64,000 nt of DNA from Paralithodes platypus (GCA_032716605.1 CM064580.1:29928684-29992683); one strand, 5' to 3'. Shown: positions 1 to 11,579, numbered from the stretch's first letter. The notes: generated by a model from the sequence alone, not told the origin. A program made the numbers and translations.

Positions 1-780
1 GTCACCAAAACAGGTTCAGAGTGGGAAGGTGTGGTAGGTGATAGACAGGTGGCCTGTATCAGACAGTGATCAGAAGATCCAAGCGGGGACCTCACTGTAA
101 CATCATAATTTTCTGAATTGGTTGTTAAAAATAAGTCCAGTAGGTGGGAATTATGATTAGGATTATCTGGTACACGGGTTGGTTGGTTGACTAGTTGAGT
201 GAGATTAAATGAGTCTGCAAATAGCTCACATTCAAGACCAGCATCATCAGTCCTGGCTGAATGAGTGAGCCATTCAACATTATGGACATTAAAATCACCC
301 AACACAGTGATTTCAGAAGAAGCATTTAAGTTGAGGACACCGAGTTGTGAGGACAGATAATCAAAAAAACTTTGCTCTGGAGGAGTATTTGGGGAACGGT
401 AGATGCAACATATGTATTTAAATTTACCAGCAGAAATTAATTTGTATATAGAATAATCAAAATAGGGACAATTGAAACCAGTAACCTCCTCCAGGGCAAT
501 TTCAGATTTTGCGAAGCAACATACACCTCCTTTAGGTCTGAAATTTTGGAGCAGTTGATAACCTGGAAAATTAAATCTAGACGTGTCAGATGTGGATGTT
601 ACTTGAGTCTCTGTCAAAAAAAGGAGAGTAGGGGATTCTGCTTGAAGAAATTGGTGTACAGAATTGAAGTTAGAGTGAAGTCCCCTTACATTACTAAAGA
701 AAAAGCTGCACCGACGAGCAGCTTTAGGACGTTGCAATGCTCTTGACAATGACCCAACCCTGCCGGGGGTGGATATCCGA
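1..780 (-). mobile_element. LINE ORF2 fragment, AP-endonuclease domain (family A)
   Basis: Translating the minus strand gives an uninterrupted frame from about 760 down to the window edge that reads as an apurinic-type (EEP) endonuclease of a non-LTR retrotransposon. Visible landmarks in order are an N-terminal NVRGL block near 690, a TETQ block near 615 (glutamate metal-ligand region), a YRSPN block near 390, the GDFN signature near 290 and the SDH catalytic signature near 75. The enzyme nicks target DNA to prime reverse transcription. The reverse transcriptase would lie off the left edge. Its wording differs from the endonuclease at 56.8-57.2 kb, so it belongs to a second LINE family. It is the best-preserved LINE frame in the window and may come from a relatively young copy. 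The 5' limit between 760 and 1,020 is uncertain. Confidence 0.85.
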
Positions 781-1061
781 GGGACCACCAGGTTTGCTCT
801 TAACAATTGTACTGCCATATTTATTAGGGAAGTGTATGGTGTTACATGTATGATATGTAGTGGGAAGAGTAGTGTTTTATGGATAGAGGATAGCGATGTA
901 GGGCAATATCGTGAAGTTGGATGTGTATGTTATATAAAGAGGGTTTTCCTGATACCCCTGATGTGTGAGGCAGAAAGATATGTATCCAGCTACCAAGGCC
1001 TGGGAGAGAAAATGGAATTCAGGCTATTCCCTGAGTCTCCCGAAACCTTGGCGGTAGTACT

Positions 1062-1118
1062 TCCCTGGGCGGGGCTGCCTACCCCTACTACCTAGGGGTA
1101 GGCAGCCCCGCCCAGGGA
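1062..1118. repeat. Perfect 26-bp GC-rich hairpin
   Basis: Positions 1062-1087 and 1093-1118 are perfect reverse complements, separated by a 5-base loop (CTACC). The arms are rich in GGGCGGGG/CCCCGCCC. The hairpin lies just 5' of the LINE endonuclease frame (minus strand), so it could be part of that element's upstream region, the end of a foldback element, or an unrelated palindrome. No flanking duplication was recognised. Confidence 0.9.
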
Positions 1119-1650
1119 CACCTACCACTACACCTACACACCTACACACCTACCGCTCGAGACGTCGCACAGGTAAACAATAATATATAAACCTTCTCAT
1201 GCTCCCTCGTCTTCAATGCCCCTGTGTAATCTAATCCTACCGCTTGGAAAGGTTCTACGTGCTTTACGCGGCATTCAGGTAGAGGTGGAGCTGGTCCATT
1301 CTCTGGACCCTGGTGTAGTCAATGATCACTTTAGGCCGAAGGAATATAGGCCGAGATTTGTCAATTCTTAATTAATTCACGAGAGATTTACATATGAAAT
1401 TGTATAGGCTACTAGGTTAGGTTAGGTTACTTATATTAGGATAGGATAGGTTAAATAGGATATATTTGGGTCAGATAATGTAATTATCAAAGTATTCACA
1501 TAATCAAATATCGGAAAAACTCCTATATCATTATAGAAAACAATACTTATCGTCTCAATAATAGTTATATCCATAAATCAAATATGTGATTTTGATTTAT
1601 GTGATAAAACAAAATGTTTATGTTAGGTTATCAATATCTGGACGTAAATG
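1119..1650. other. Gene-free AT-rich stretch with a short TTAGG-like tract
   Basis: No coding frame or RNA gene is recognisable. Positions 1410-1456 contain clustered GGTTAGGTTA and GGATAGGATAGG motifs that resemble the arthropod telomere repeat TTAGG, but the run is too short and imperfect to call an interstitial telomere array. Confidence 0.5.
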
Positions 1651-1654
1651 ACAC

Positions 1655-2275
1655 GACCTAACGATCCACGGACTAAACTGATCACGGCCTAAACGACCCA
1701 CGGACTAAACTGATCACGGCCTACACGACCCACGGACTAAACTGATCACGGCCTAAACGACCCACGGACTAAACTGATCACGGCCTAAACGACCCACGGA
1801 CTAAACTGATCACAGCCTAAACGACCCATGGACTAAACTGATCACGGCCTAAACGACCCACGGACTAAACTGATCACGACCTAAACGACCCACGGACTAA
1901 ACTGATCACGGCCTAAACGTCCCACGGACTAAACTGATCATGGCCTAAACGACCCACGGACTAAACTGATCACGGCCTAAACGACCCATGGACTAAACTG
2001 ATCACGGCCTAAACGTCCCACGGACTAAACTGATCATGGCCTAAACGACCCACGGACTAAACTGATCACGGCCTAAACGACCCACGGACTAAACTGATCA
2101 CGGCCTAAACGGCCCACGGACTAAACTGATCACGGCCTAAACGACCCACGGACTAAGCGATCCACGGACTAAACTGATCATGGCCTAAACGACCTACGAC
2201 CTAATCTCGTCATGGCCAAAACGACCAACGGCCTAAACGGATCACGGCCTAAACGATCAACGGCCTAAACGACAC
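1655..2275 (+). repeat. 32-bp tandem array, about 19 copies
   Basis: A 32-base unit containing CACGGACTAAACTGATCA recurs at regular 32-base spacing. Most units differ by single transitions (CACGG/CATGG, ACGACC/ACGTCC). At the right end (2150-2275) units become shorter and degenerate and change to an AACGGCCTAAACG form, the usual picture of decay at an array edge. There is no coding capacity. Confidence 0.93.
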
Positions 2276-2389
2276 CAATTCAATATAATGACCAAAGTTG
2301 AGTTTAGTCACATGCACCTCACAACAACTACTCTGATACCTTGGAACACCAGTTGAGTGTGATAATCATTACACAACATTGACTTAAGG

Positions 2390-2720
2390 GGAGATTTCCA
2401 CTTGAGGGATTTTTTTCTTTACCCCTTTCTCCCTCATGTTTAGCCCCATTGCTTTTTAGGTTTTAAGACGTTCGCCCCATTAGTTTGGCGATTTTAAGAA
2501 CTTTCACCCCATTTATGTCACTTTTAAGACCTTTCGTCCCATTTAGGTGTTGATTTTTCCTGGCGAGCGATAGCGAGCCTATAACATAAGAGGAACCGGC
2601 CTTCGGCCGGGAAATTTTTCTACCGAAAAATGTACAAATTTATCTTGAAAGTGGGTCATGGGGGTGTAATTTCAAGCTTGATGGAAGTCTAGGAAACACT
2701 CAAAACCTCCCCGTAACTCC
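2390..2720 (-). repeat. Copy 1 of a roughly 320-bp dispersed repeat (family D)
   Basis: On the minus strand this matches segments at 11,141-11,457, 27,770-28,140 and 28,262-28,622. Shared landmarks in order are a GTTTCCTCCCTAGAC block, a CGAAGGCCGGTTCCTC block, CTCGCCAGGA, several AAAGGTCTTAAAATC-type blocks, CTAAACATGAG and a CCCCCTTA end. This copy contains a perfect CCGGCC-TTC-GGCCGG mini-hairpin at about 2597-2611. No terminal inverted repeats or target duplications were identified, so the class is unknown (SINE, LINE 3' end or MITE). Confidence 0.8.
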
Positions 2721-2764
2721 TTCAGCACCATGACACCTTTTTACTTTTGATTCTGGCTAAACTT

Positions 2765-3490
2765 AGATGGTTATGTGCAGTTTAGGAAGGATCTGTGGTA
2801 GTCAAAAGGGATAAGGGAGATTGTTCGAAGCCTTTTCGTTGCTAGAGACCCTTTTTAAATTGAAGAAAATCGTCTATCGGTAACCAGAATGAAGTTAAAA
2901 ACACGGCACCAGTACAGGATTTAAAACAATAATCTGAGTTATAAGAGACAATTGTCAAAAAGGAATACATTTTTATATTTACTTTGAGAAGTTGACAAAT
3001 TGAGTAAAATACCATTCAAGGAGAAGAACTGTATAACCCCTTCAAGATCCGATACACATTACATTACTGTTTTATGGCTATTATTAAACGATTTTATTCA
3101 GAAATGTAACGGTATATGGAAGTCAGAGGGTTTATTGAGATAGTATTTAGCCTTACAATTCCCACATGTCCTTCCTAAACAGTCTAAAATTGTCTAATGA
3201 TAGCCAGAATATACTTCAAAATGGGTCATAATATTCAAAGGGTTAAGAACGTTTCACAATTAGCTTCTTAAGGTCACTAACTTCCTGCGGCCTGAAGTGG
3301 CCTAACGGTGTCATTAATCCCATTTTAATTTAATTTTAGCTATATTAATTAAGGCGATTTTCATGCAGTTCAAGAAGGATCTGTGGTAGTAAAAAGGGCT
3401 AATAGAGATATTTCGAAGCCTTTTAAATTGCTATTGTCACTAGTTAAACTGAATAATATCGTCTAATAATAGCTAATAACACAGATAAAA
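2765..3490 (+). repeat. Diverged direct repeat, spacing about 590 bp
   Basis: A block of about 130 bases at 2765-2900 recurs at 3355-3490 with the same order of landmarks: AAGGATCTGTGGTAGT, TTCGAAGCCTTTT and ATCGTCTA. Another related piece occurs around 3175-3240 (AATTGTCTAATGATAGCCAGAA). This suggests an old long-period tandem duplication. No gene is seen in this interval or in 3490-3900. Confidence 0.6.
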
Positions 3491-3901
3491 GGTACTGGAA
3501 GAGTTGAAGAGCTTGTCCTCAAAAGGGGTTATAATTTATGGAGTGACATTCTGACAAATTCATATTGGTGTGAATGCTGCACAAACTCCCCAATCAGTGA
3601 TGATGATTTACAACACTTACAGGAATGGTTAGTATCTTTATTCAACAAAAGATGACAAATCTATTGAATGGACCGTAATGCCTGTTATTTCTTGTATTAT
3701 ACGAATCTGCAACTCCATAGCATACTTGGATGGATTTAACTAAAGTTTAAATGATTGGTTAGAAAATGTTAGCATACATAATGCCATTATAAAGATAACG
3801 AACACCGTAAATCATAAAGATAATAAGGTCGAAAACTAAAATATCAAGTCAGATGATTTGTAATGTTCCTAATGGAGTCCCAGCCATTAATCAAAACATG
3901 T

Positions 3902-4085
3902 ACTATCAACGTCAGAAGTTCGTTCCCCCAACCAGCCACTGATTGAATCCAAAACACCTGGGGGTCGACAGACGAGGCATCTGAAATAAGTGCCATTTAC
4001 ACCAACAAAATTCTATTTTCGATACCCAGGTAATTCGGATTCAGACAGTGGCAGGTTGGGGGAACGAACTGCTGTCGTTGATAGT
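3902..4085. mobile_element. Short MITE or foldback element flanked by TA
   Basis: The ends are imperfect inverted repeats of roughly 50-65 bases: 3902-3965 against 4021-4085. The matching core includes GTTCGTTCCCCCAACC on the left and its complement on the right, and the homology continues inward to an ACCTGGG block. The outermost inverted bases read CTATCAACG and both ends are flanked by TA. A TA duplication is typical of Tc1/mariner-type MITEs. The 60-base centre has no coding capacity. Confidence 0.75.
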
Positions 4086-4199
4086 ATTAGTGGTAACAAT
4101 AGAGAAATGAAAGTCATCAATAACATCTTGGAAAGGTTAGAGGAGATAACCGGATATAGCAGGTAGACGTTACAGTGTAAGACTCAACCTATATACAGT

Positions 4200-4200
4200 A

Positions 4201-4261
<61 letters not shown>

Positions 4262-4292
4262 AAGAGAGAGAGAGAAAGAGAGAGAGAGATTA
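4200..4292. repeat. Compound microsatellite (TA)n-(GA)n
   Basis: An uninterrupted TA dinucleotide run at about 4200-4250 is followed by a GA-rich run with AAAG interruptions to about 4290. The next 500 bases (to about 4790) are AT-rich with no gene recognised. Confidence 0.97.
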
Positions 4293-4795
4293 CATAACTA
4301 GACGGATAAGTCATTGGTTGTAATATAACTTGATAAGTCATTAAATAATATAACGTGTGTAAAAGTGAGTGAAAACAAATGTTTAAGCAAATAAGAATAA
4401 TGTATTCCTTATTGTTAAATTATATCTTAGATTATCCATTACTTCATTCATTTGTTTCATTGATATCATTTATTGGAATTATTTGTATAGATAATTGGTG
4501 GGTTGGTGATAATATGAATTTGTCGCTTTGCGTTGAGATTGGTAGTAAAAATGTGTATTGTTTCACTACCAAAGAAACATTTATGACCAGTAATAACTAA
4601 ATTAACTTGAACTAGATGTACAGTATCTCAAAGATATACACCTAGCATACTTTCAACCATCTTAACCCCCTCCCTCTGCCACCATAATTACCAACGCTAA
4701 ATTAGAATATAAAATTATATAATTTGACCTGGTCAATCGAGATGGAGTATGTGTTGAGAGCATCAGAGAGTGTATGTTTCTAGGCTTGATCGAAC

Positions 4796-5745
4796 TTGTT
4801 GTTTCTATGTGTATGAAGGAGACAAAAGTCAAAGCTGCCTGTAACACGTGTGTGTGAGTGTGGAGGGGAGGGGGGGGGGGGGGGAGAAGGAACCCACGGA
4901 GATGGTTGAGCACACCTAACTTCTAGGAAGTTGTTTTAGAAAAAAAGTTGTAATATGGTCAACCATCTATCCAAGAAGGTCAAAAGAAAAAGAGTCACCA
5001 CAAATATTGAAAGAAGCCGAAGTGTTTAATTGTGTATTGCTGAAGATTAATGGATTGTCGTGTAGAAGATTGTGATAGGTAGGTAGATGGACAAGTTAGG
5101 GTTGAAAACATTGAAAGCAACAATGTTACCTCTGCCCCAATCAAAAATGGTTGATATTATTATGTTACCTCCAGCAACCGACTTTACTCCTAAACTCAAT
5201 TAATGAAATCAACAAATATCAGAAGATATCAGAAGATAAGCTACGTACTATGGACTCATCACATAAGTTTTGAAGGAGCTGCATGGTTATTCATTGTGGA
5301 AAGCTAGTTAAATAGTGTAGGGTAGAGTCTTCGACATAGGAGTGGATAGGAATAAAAATGACATTGAGAAGATCTTTAATACATTTTCATATAGAACTGG
5401 AGATAGGACAGAACCCAGAGGAAACACCGGAGTTGATAGGTTAAGCAAGTGAGCGATGGCCGTCCACAAACGCAGCTGTGGAATGGGCAGAAAGGGAACT
5501 GGAGATAAAGGCACAGATAGAGGGCTAAAAACTGAAGGATATGGTAGCTTGGAAACAAGGGTTATGTGGCAGACTCTACCAAAGTTTCTGGATATGTCTA
5601 GTGCAAAAGAGAAGGTTTCACCGAAGCACTGAAAGGAGAACGATTAAGAGTTATTCAGATGATTATGAAAGACCACAGTAGAGTGTCCCTTTAGGACACA
5701 TGAGAGTACTAGCGATCTGAAAGTAAGATATGGAAAGAGAAATGT
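4796..5745 (-). mobile_element. Decayed LINE copy (family B), internally deleted
   Basis: The sequence follows, piece by piece and on the same strand, the LINE at 15,590-17,160. It has the 3'-end block TCTATGTG...GACAAAA near 4800, the ATGGTTGAGCACACC block at 4900-4915, an AAAAAGAGTCACC block near 4990, the reverse-transcriptase region containing CACCGGAGTTGATAGG at about 5425, and the region near 5560-5660 matching the RT fingers. Between the 3' end and the next block sits a G-rich run (4862-4890), and part of the consensus is missing. Stops and indels break every frame, so it is non-functional. It is the oldest-looking copy of this family here. Confidence 0.75.
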
Positions 5746-6375
5746 AAATGGAAACTCATGTTAGTTTGAGCAAGCATGGTGGTTTGTTCAATTGTTTTAT
5801 GATTCAGTCCTGACCTCAACCACACAAAATTGTCTGAAAAGTTTTTCAACTGTTGTATACAGCCCAATAAGGCAACCTGAATCTCATTCATCTTTTGTGT
5901 GTAGCCATCTCATATTCCGTCAATTATGTGCTAACACAACACTACCTTCTCGTCCCTTTGCGAATACAAACTAAATCTTTAGAATAGATACTGTTCATTA
6001 CCCCCGGCCAATTTACAATAAAGCAAACTTTGCCGTACCTGTATCTGTACGAAGGTGAAACCACATTCCAAGCATGACTATAATAAAACGACTGTGTCTT
6101 CAGTAATCTGAATACAAACAAACACAAGAGGGGCACTCGAGAGCGCATACCTCCACCTACGATGGCGGAGGTATGTGCTCTACCGGTCGTCTCCTAAATG
6201 AAATCAATTCTTCCTTGGCGCATATCCTATCTGTCCGCCAAGTTTCCCAAACATCGGTTCATTACTTTTTGGGATACCTTAGTTTAGACAAACAAACAGA
6301 AAAATGGCGGCAAAAAAAAAACTTCCGTCCAACTTAACAACAAACAACCACCATTGCACACGTCTTTACCAACTG
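5746..6375. other. No gene; one 15-bp imperfect hairpin
   Basis: No coding sequence or RNA is recognised. AGAGCGCATACCTCC near 6129-6143 pairs with GGAGGTATGTGCTCT near 6156-6170 with one mismatch and a 12-base loop. Confidence 0.5.
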
Positions 6376-6480
6376 TTTTTTTTCCCCTATGTGCATGAAG
6401 TTGACAAAAGGCAAATCTGCCTGTAACAAGTGTCCCCTTCAAGGTTGAAAGAGTGATAGAGAGCTATAATCAAGGCAAGT
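6376..6480 (-). mobile_element. 3'-end remnant of family B LINE
   Basis: A T-run followed by CTATGTGCATGAAGTTGACAAAAGGC and a GAAAGAGTGATAG block matches the 3' untranslated end of the LINEs at 15,590 and 19,826, in the same minus orientation with the poly(A) tail read as T. The copy is truncated almost immediately upstream. The following 600 bases (6481-7083) contain no recognisable gene. Confidence 0.65.
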
Positions 6481-7084
6481 TAGAGGTAATTTAGGTGTAT
6501 TCGAATGAAGTGTGGTGTACTTGCTAAGTATAGTGAAATCAATAAGTGGAGGAGGTGTTTGTAGGAGTTAGCTGGATTACTGTATAGGTGAGGCACACAT
6601 AAAAACAGTGGAGGAAGCCGGCAAATGAAACAGGAGTTCCAGTAACTCCTTACCATATGCTTATGTGGCCTCCCCTGGATACGGCCCTGATCGATTGGTG
6701 CCTACAATCCCCATACTGTATGTCTTCAATGTTTTTTTTTATTTGTTTTATTCGGCACTGCTAATTACGCATTTACAACAGCTATACAAAACAAAATATG
6801 TTTGTAATATTTGTTAGTAATATCGAAGACCACGTAATTTCAAATGAAAATAATATGTACTACCATATCTGAAGTTCGAAATCAGAATTGACAAGTACTT
6901 CACTAATCACGGTACACACGATCTCATAAAAAACTCTCAAATGATGTAGCATACTACTATATTCTTAAGTCAAAAGATAAAAACAAAGACCGGTATGTAA
7001 AGAAGTAAAGACAAAAATAGTGAAAAGATCAATAGGACTTCCACTTTACAAAGTTATATAAGTTTGCTCTTCATTATCACTCAA

Positions 7085-9531
7085 AATGTATCCAAACCAA
7101 TCAACATTATTACCACTCACCACCACTATCATTCATTACAACTTCCACTCACACCATCACTACCATTCATCATCGCTAATTCATTACAACTACCACTCAA
7201 CACCCCTACCACTCATAACCTCTACCACTCAACACCACTACCACTCACAACACCACTACCACTCATCACCACTACCACTCAACACCACTACCACTCAACA
7301 CCATTACCACTCAACACCATTACCACTCAACACCACTACCATGCAACACCACTACCACTCAACACCATTGCCACTTAACACCATTACCACTGAACACCAT
7401 TACCACTCAACACTATTACCACTCAACATCACTACCACTCACAACACCACTACCACTCAACACCACTACCCCTCACAACACCACTACCACTCACACCACT
7501 ACCATTCAACACCACTACCACTCACAACACCACTACCACTCAACACCACTACCCCTCACAACACCACTACCACTCAACACCACTACCACTCACACCACCA
7601 CTACCACTCACAACACCACTACCACACAATGCCAATACCACTCAACACCACTACCACTCAACACCACTACCACTCACCATCACTACCACTCACCATCACT
7701 ACCACTCAACACCACTACCACTCACCATCACTACCACTCACCATCACTACCACTCACAACACTACTACCACTCAACACCACTACCACTCAAAACACCACT
7801 ACCATTCAACCCCACTACCACTCACAACACCACTACCACTCAATGCCACTACCACTCAACGCCACCACCACTCAACACCACTGTACCACTCATTACCACT
7901 ACCACTCACCATCATTACCACCCACTATCACTGCCACTCCTAACACCGCTACTTCTCACAACAACACTACTTCTCACAACAACACTACCACTCACAACAC
8001 CACCAGCAATCACAACACCACTACCACTCACAACACCACTACAATTCACAACACCACTACCACTCAACACCACCACCACTCAACACCACTACCACTCAAC
8101 ACCACTACCACTCAAAACCACTACCACTCACAACACCACTACCACTCAACACCACTACCACTCATTACCACTACCACTGACAATACCACCACCACTCACA
8201 ACACCACTACCATTCAACACCACTACCACTCAACACCACTATTACTCAACACCACTACCACTCAACACAACTACCACTCAACAACACTACTACTCCTCAC
8301 CATTACCACTCAACACCGCTACCACTCAACACCACTACCATTCGCAACACCACTATCACTCAACACCACTACCACTCACCACAATTACCACTCAACACCA
8401 CTACCATTCACAACACCACTATCACTTAACACCATTACCTCTCAACACCACTACCACACAACACCACTACCACTCAACACCACTACCACTCAACACCACG
8501 ACCACTCAATACCTCTACCACTCAACACCATTACCACTCAACACCACTACCACGCAACACCACTACCACTCAACACCATTACCACACACAACACCTCTAC
8601 CACTCAACACCACTACCACACAACACCACCACCACTCAACACCACTACCACTCAACACCATTACCACTCAACACCACTATCACTCAACACCATTACCGCT
8701 CAACACCACTACCACTCAACACCATTACCACTCAACACCACTACCACTCAACACCACTACCACTCACAACACCACTACCACTCAACACCACTACCACTCA
8801 ACATCACTACCACTCAACACCACTACCAATCACAACACCACTACCACTCAACACCACTACCATTCAACACCACTACCACTCAACACCACTACCACTCACA
8901 CCACTGTCACTCAATACCACTAACACTCACACCACTACCACTCAACACCACTACCATTCACAACACCACTACCACTCAATACCACTACCACTCACAACAC
9001 CACTATCACTCACAACACCACTACCATTCACAACACCACTACCACTCAACACAACTACCACTCACAACACCACTACCACTCACAACACCACTACCACTCA
9101 CAATACCACTACCACTCAACACCACTGCCACTCAACACCATTGCCACTCAACACCATTGCCTTTCAACACCATACCACTCAACACCACTACCACTCAACG
9201 CCACTACCACTCAACACCACTACCACTCAACACCACTACCACTCAACACCACTACCACTCAACACCACTACCACTCACACCACTACCACTTACAACACTA
9301 CCACTCACAACACCAGTACCACTCACAACACCACTACCACTCAACACCACTACCACTTATAAAAAAAAATACCACTTAAGACTACGGCCACTCAACACCA
9401 CTACCATATAAAACCACTGCCACTCACCATAAATTACCATTCACACCATCACTACTACTCACACCATCACTACCACTCATTACAACTATTCGTTACAACT
9501 ACCACTCACCCCATCACTACCACTAACTATC
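7085..9531 (+). repeat. Nearly G-free CAC-type satellite (16-bp and 18-bp units)
   Basis: The basic unit is ACCACTACCACTCAAC (16 bases), mixed with an 18-base form carrying CTCACAACACC and shorter variants. The top strand contains almost no G for about 2.4 kb, so every frame on that strand lacks stops over long distances. The predicted His/Thr/Pro-rich proteins of 285 and 522 residues are products of this composition and are not supported as genes. Because 48 bases make three units, the translated repeat is 16 residues long. Variants are intermingled and not blocked. Confidence 0.93.
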
Positions 9532-9539
9532 ACTGCCAC

Positions 9540-10083
9540 GGGGTTAGGCGGGTGCCCAACCCCGAAAGTAGTTGAAATAGGGGAGCTATCCCCCCGCCAA
9601 AGGTGGCTTTCTAGGGCCTTTCCTAGCTGATGCTGAGAGGATTGGGCTCTAGCCATGTGGTGATGGGCTGGTCTATCAGAGTGGGAGCTGAGCGATCTTT
9701 GCCATACCCATAACTTATTCTGACTGTTCCTTTTACTTATATATTTTCTAGATCTCAAGTGACGGCATCTCTTGCGTGGATTGACCTCCCTACTGCCAAC
9801 CTTGAGGTTGGCAGATTGGAAGCCAAAGCATCACAAATGTCCTTTGCCCCTCAATATTCTCTTCATAATTGCTGAGGGTCACAGCGCCTTGGGTGGGGCT
9901 TTGGTTTCCCGGGCGTTTCCGCACCCTCCTCAGCTTCCCGCCTTGGAGTGGCTTCGGCCATCTGGGCTTTAATAGTGGTAAGCAGGGAGGGTTTTGTGGG
10001 GCCGCTCGGTTATGCCCATGGCCTTGCTCAGGACCTTGGGGCTGTTCGGCCAGACAGCCTGGGGAACAGCAACAACAACAACA
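9540..10083 (+). mobile_element. AAC-tailed retroposon (family R), long copy, in satellite
   Basis: A 544-bp GC-richer segment interrupts the G-free satellite. It ends in CAGCAACAACAACAACAAC and is flanked by the 8-base direct repeat ACTGCCAC at 9532-9539 and 10,084-10,091. The right 250 bases are repeated at 29,249-29,496, where the copy is shorter at its 5' side and has its own target duplication. A 3' simple-sequence tail, target duplications and 5' truncation indicate LINE-type retrotransposition. It may be a SINE or the 3' end of a LINE. No protein is supported. Confidence 0.85.
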
Positions 10084-10091
10084 ACTGCCAC

Positions 10092-10440
10092 TCACTATAA
10101 CTGCCACTCAACACCACCACCACTCAACACACCTAGCACTTACCACAGCTAACACTCACCACCACCACTCAAAATCACTACCACCACAACTTTCTATTGC
10201 CAATACAACTCACCACCACAACTCACAATCACCAACACCCACTAACACCAAGACTACTCACCACCACTACCATTATTCCAGACCACCACTACTACTTACC
10301 AACATTCATCATGCCTACCACTCATCAACACCCATCATCACTACAATTAACTATTACCATTCCCAAATATTCATCATCACTCATCACACGACCTACCATT
10401 ACCACTCCCCAACTTTCACCAAATCTTTGCAATCATAACC
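10092..10440 (+). repeat. Diverged continuation of the CAC-rich, G-poor satellite
   Basis: After the retroposon the sequence resumes as CACCACCACTCA-like words but with much less regular periodicity, grading into AT-richer sequence near 10,330. Top-strand G remains rare. This is the right edge of the array starting at 7085. Confidence 0.7.
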
Positions 10441-10454
10441 ATTGCCAAAAATCC

Positions 10455-10890
10455 ATACCCAGACATCACCATTCAGCCCCCTCCCTCAAACTTCCACCAT
10501 TCAGCCCCCTCCCTCACACTTCCACCATTCAGCACCTTCCCTCACACTTCCACCATTCAGCCCCCTCCCGCACACTTCCATCATTCAGCCTCCTCCCTTA
10601 CACTTCCACCATTCAGTGCCCTCCCTCACATTTCCACCATTCAGCCCCCTCCCTCACACTTCCATCATTCAGCCCCCTCCCTCATACTTCCACCATTCAG
10701 TCCCCTCCCTTACACTTCCACCATTCAGCCCCTCCCTCACACTTCCACCATTCAGCCCCCTCCCTCACACTTCCATCATTCAGCCCCCTCCCTCACACTT
10801 CCACCATTCAGCCCCCTCCCTCATACTTCCACCATTCAACCTCATCCCTCACACTTCCACCATTCAGCCCCCACCCTCACACATCCACCA
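10455..10890 (+). repeat. 28-bp tandem array, about 15 copies
   Basis: The unit contains CCCTCCCTCACACTTCCACC followed by ATTCAG and repeats every 28 bases, with occasional 27-base or truncated units. It is strongly pyrimidine-rich on the plus strand. The overlapping Pro/Ser/His-rich reading frames are repeat translations and not genes. Confidence 0.93.
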
Positions 10891-10892
10891 AC

Positions 10893-11099
10893 CGGTTCAG
10901 CTTTGCCAGCATTCTCGAGGCTCCTCCGTCTGGCTGCGAGGACGGCCTGCAGAGCTCGGTCCTCCACGGGGGGCTTGTTGGGGCGGGGATGTGAGGGGGC
11001 ATGGCTGGGGACGTCGCCCCCTCCGCTGGACCCACCACCGCTCTTTACCCTCGGGACTGGTCCATCCTCTCCCTCCTGCCCAGCGAGTTGATCCATCGC
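10893..11099 (-). CDS. Possible internal exon of an unidentified host gene
   Basis: This 207-base GC-rich segment stands out from its AT-rich or repetitive neighbours. On the minus strand it is bounded by an acceptor-like CAG at 11,100-11,102, preceded by a C/T-rich tract, and by a possible donor GTTGGT after 10,893; both edges keep the same frame. The peptide begins MDQLAGQEGEDG and continues with a Gly/Ser/Pro-rich stretch and a basic Ala/Arg-rich stretch (KPPVEDRALQAVLAARRRS near the middle). No domain is recognised and no partner exon was found. It could equally be a chance open GC-rich stretch, since the opposite strand is open too. Confidence 0.3.
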
Positions 11100-11140
11100 C
11101 TGGCCAATACAAAGGTTAAGGGGAAAGGGTTATTTACTGG

Positions 11141-11457
11141 TCCATTTATCTATTTATTTATATATTATTAGTTTCCTCCCTAGACATCGATCAAGCTTAA
11201 AAGAAACATCCCAAGATCCCCCTTCAAGATTATTTTGCAGAAATATTTCCCATCCGAAGGCTGGTTCCTCTTTAATTACTGGCTCGCAAACCAGGAACAA
11301 AATTACACCAAAATGGCACGAAAGGTCTTTATATTGACAAGGATATGTGGTGGAAGGCTTTAAAATCGCTAAACTAATGGAAACGAATGTCTTAAGATCT
11401 CAAAGATAATGGAACTAAACATGAGGGAGAAAAAACAATTACTCCCCCTTATTGTAT
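11141..11457 (+). repeat. Copy 2 of dispersed repeat family D
   Basis: It starts with a T-rich TTTATCTATTTATTTATA block, then GTTTCCTCCCTAGAC, CCGAAGGCTGGTTCCTC, AAAGGTCTTTATATTGAC, ACTAAACATGAGGG and ends CCCCCTTA. It is in plus orientation, opposite to the copy at 2.4 kb, and about 80% alike by eye to the copies near 28 kb. Confidence 0.8.
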
Positions 11458-11579
11458 ATCATTATTACCTCCTACATTAAACTCATAAGTGGAAGCGATT
11501 ACATTAACTTCCTTCATCATTTACATATACAGTAATACCGTAATATAATTATTGCTTACTAAATATTTACATAAAGACT

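Noticed and set aside
1410..1456. Interstitial telomere (TTAGG)n
   Set aside because: Only a few imperfect units; similar short tracts occur at 26,378 and can arise by chance in such sequence.
1655..2275. CRISPR-like array of 32-bp repeats
   Set aside because: Units are contiguous with no spacers, so this is an ordinary tandem repeat.
7086..9411. Long His/Thr/Pro-rich reading frames of 285 and 522 residues
   Set aside because: They are translations of a G-poor 16/18-bp tandem repeat; all top-strand frames are open and none has gene-like composition.
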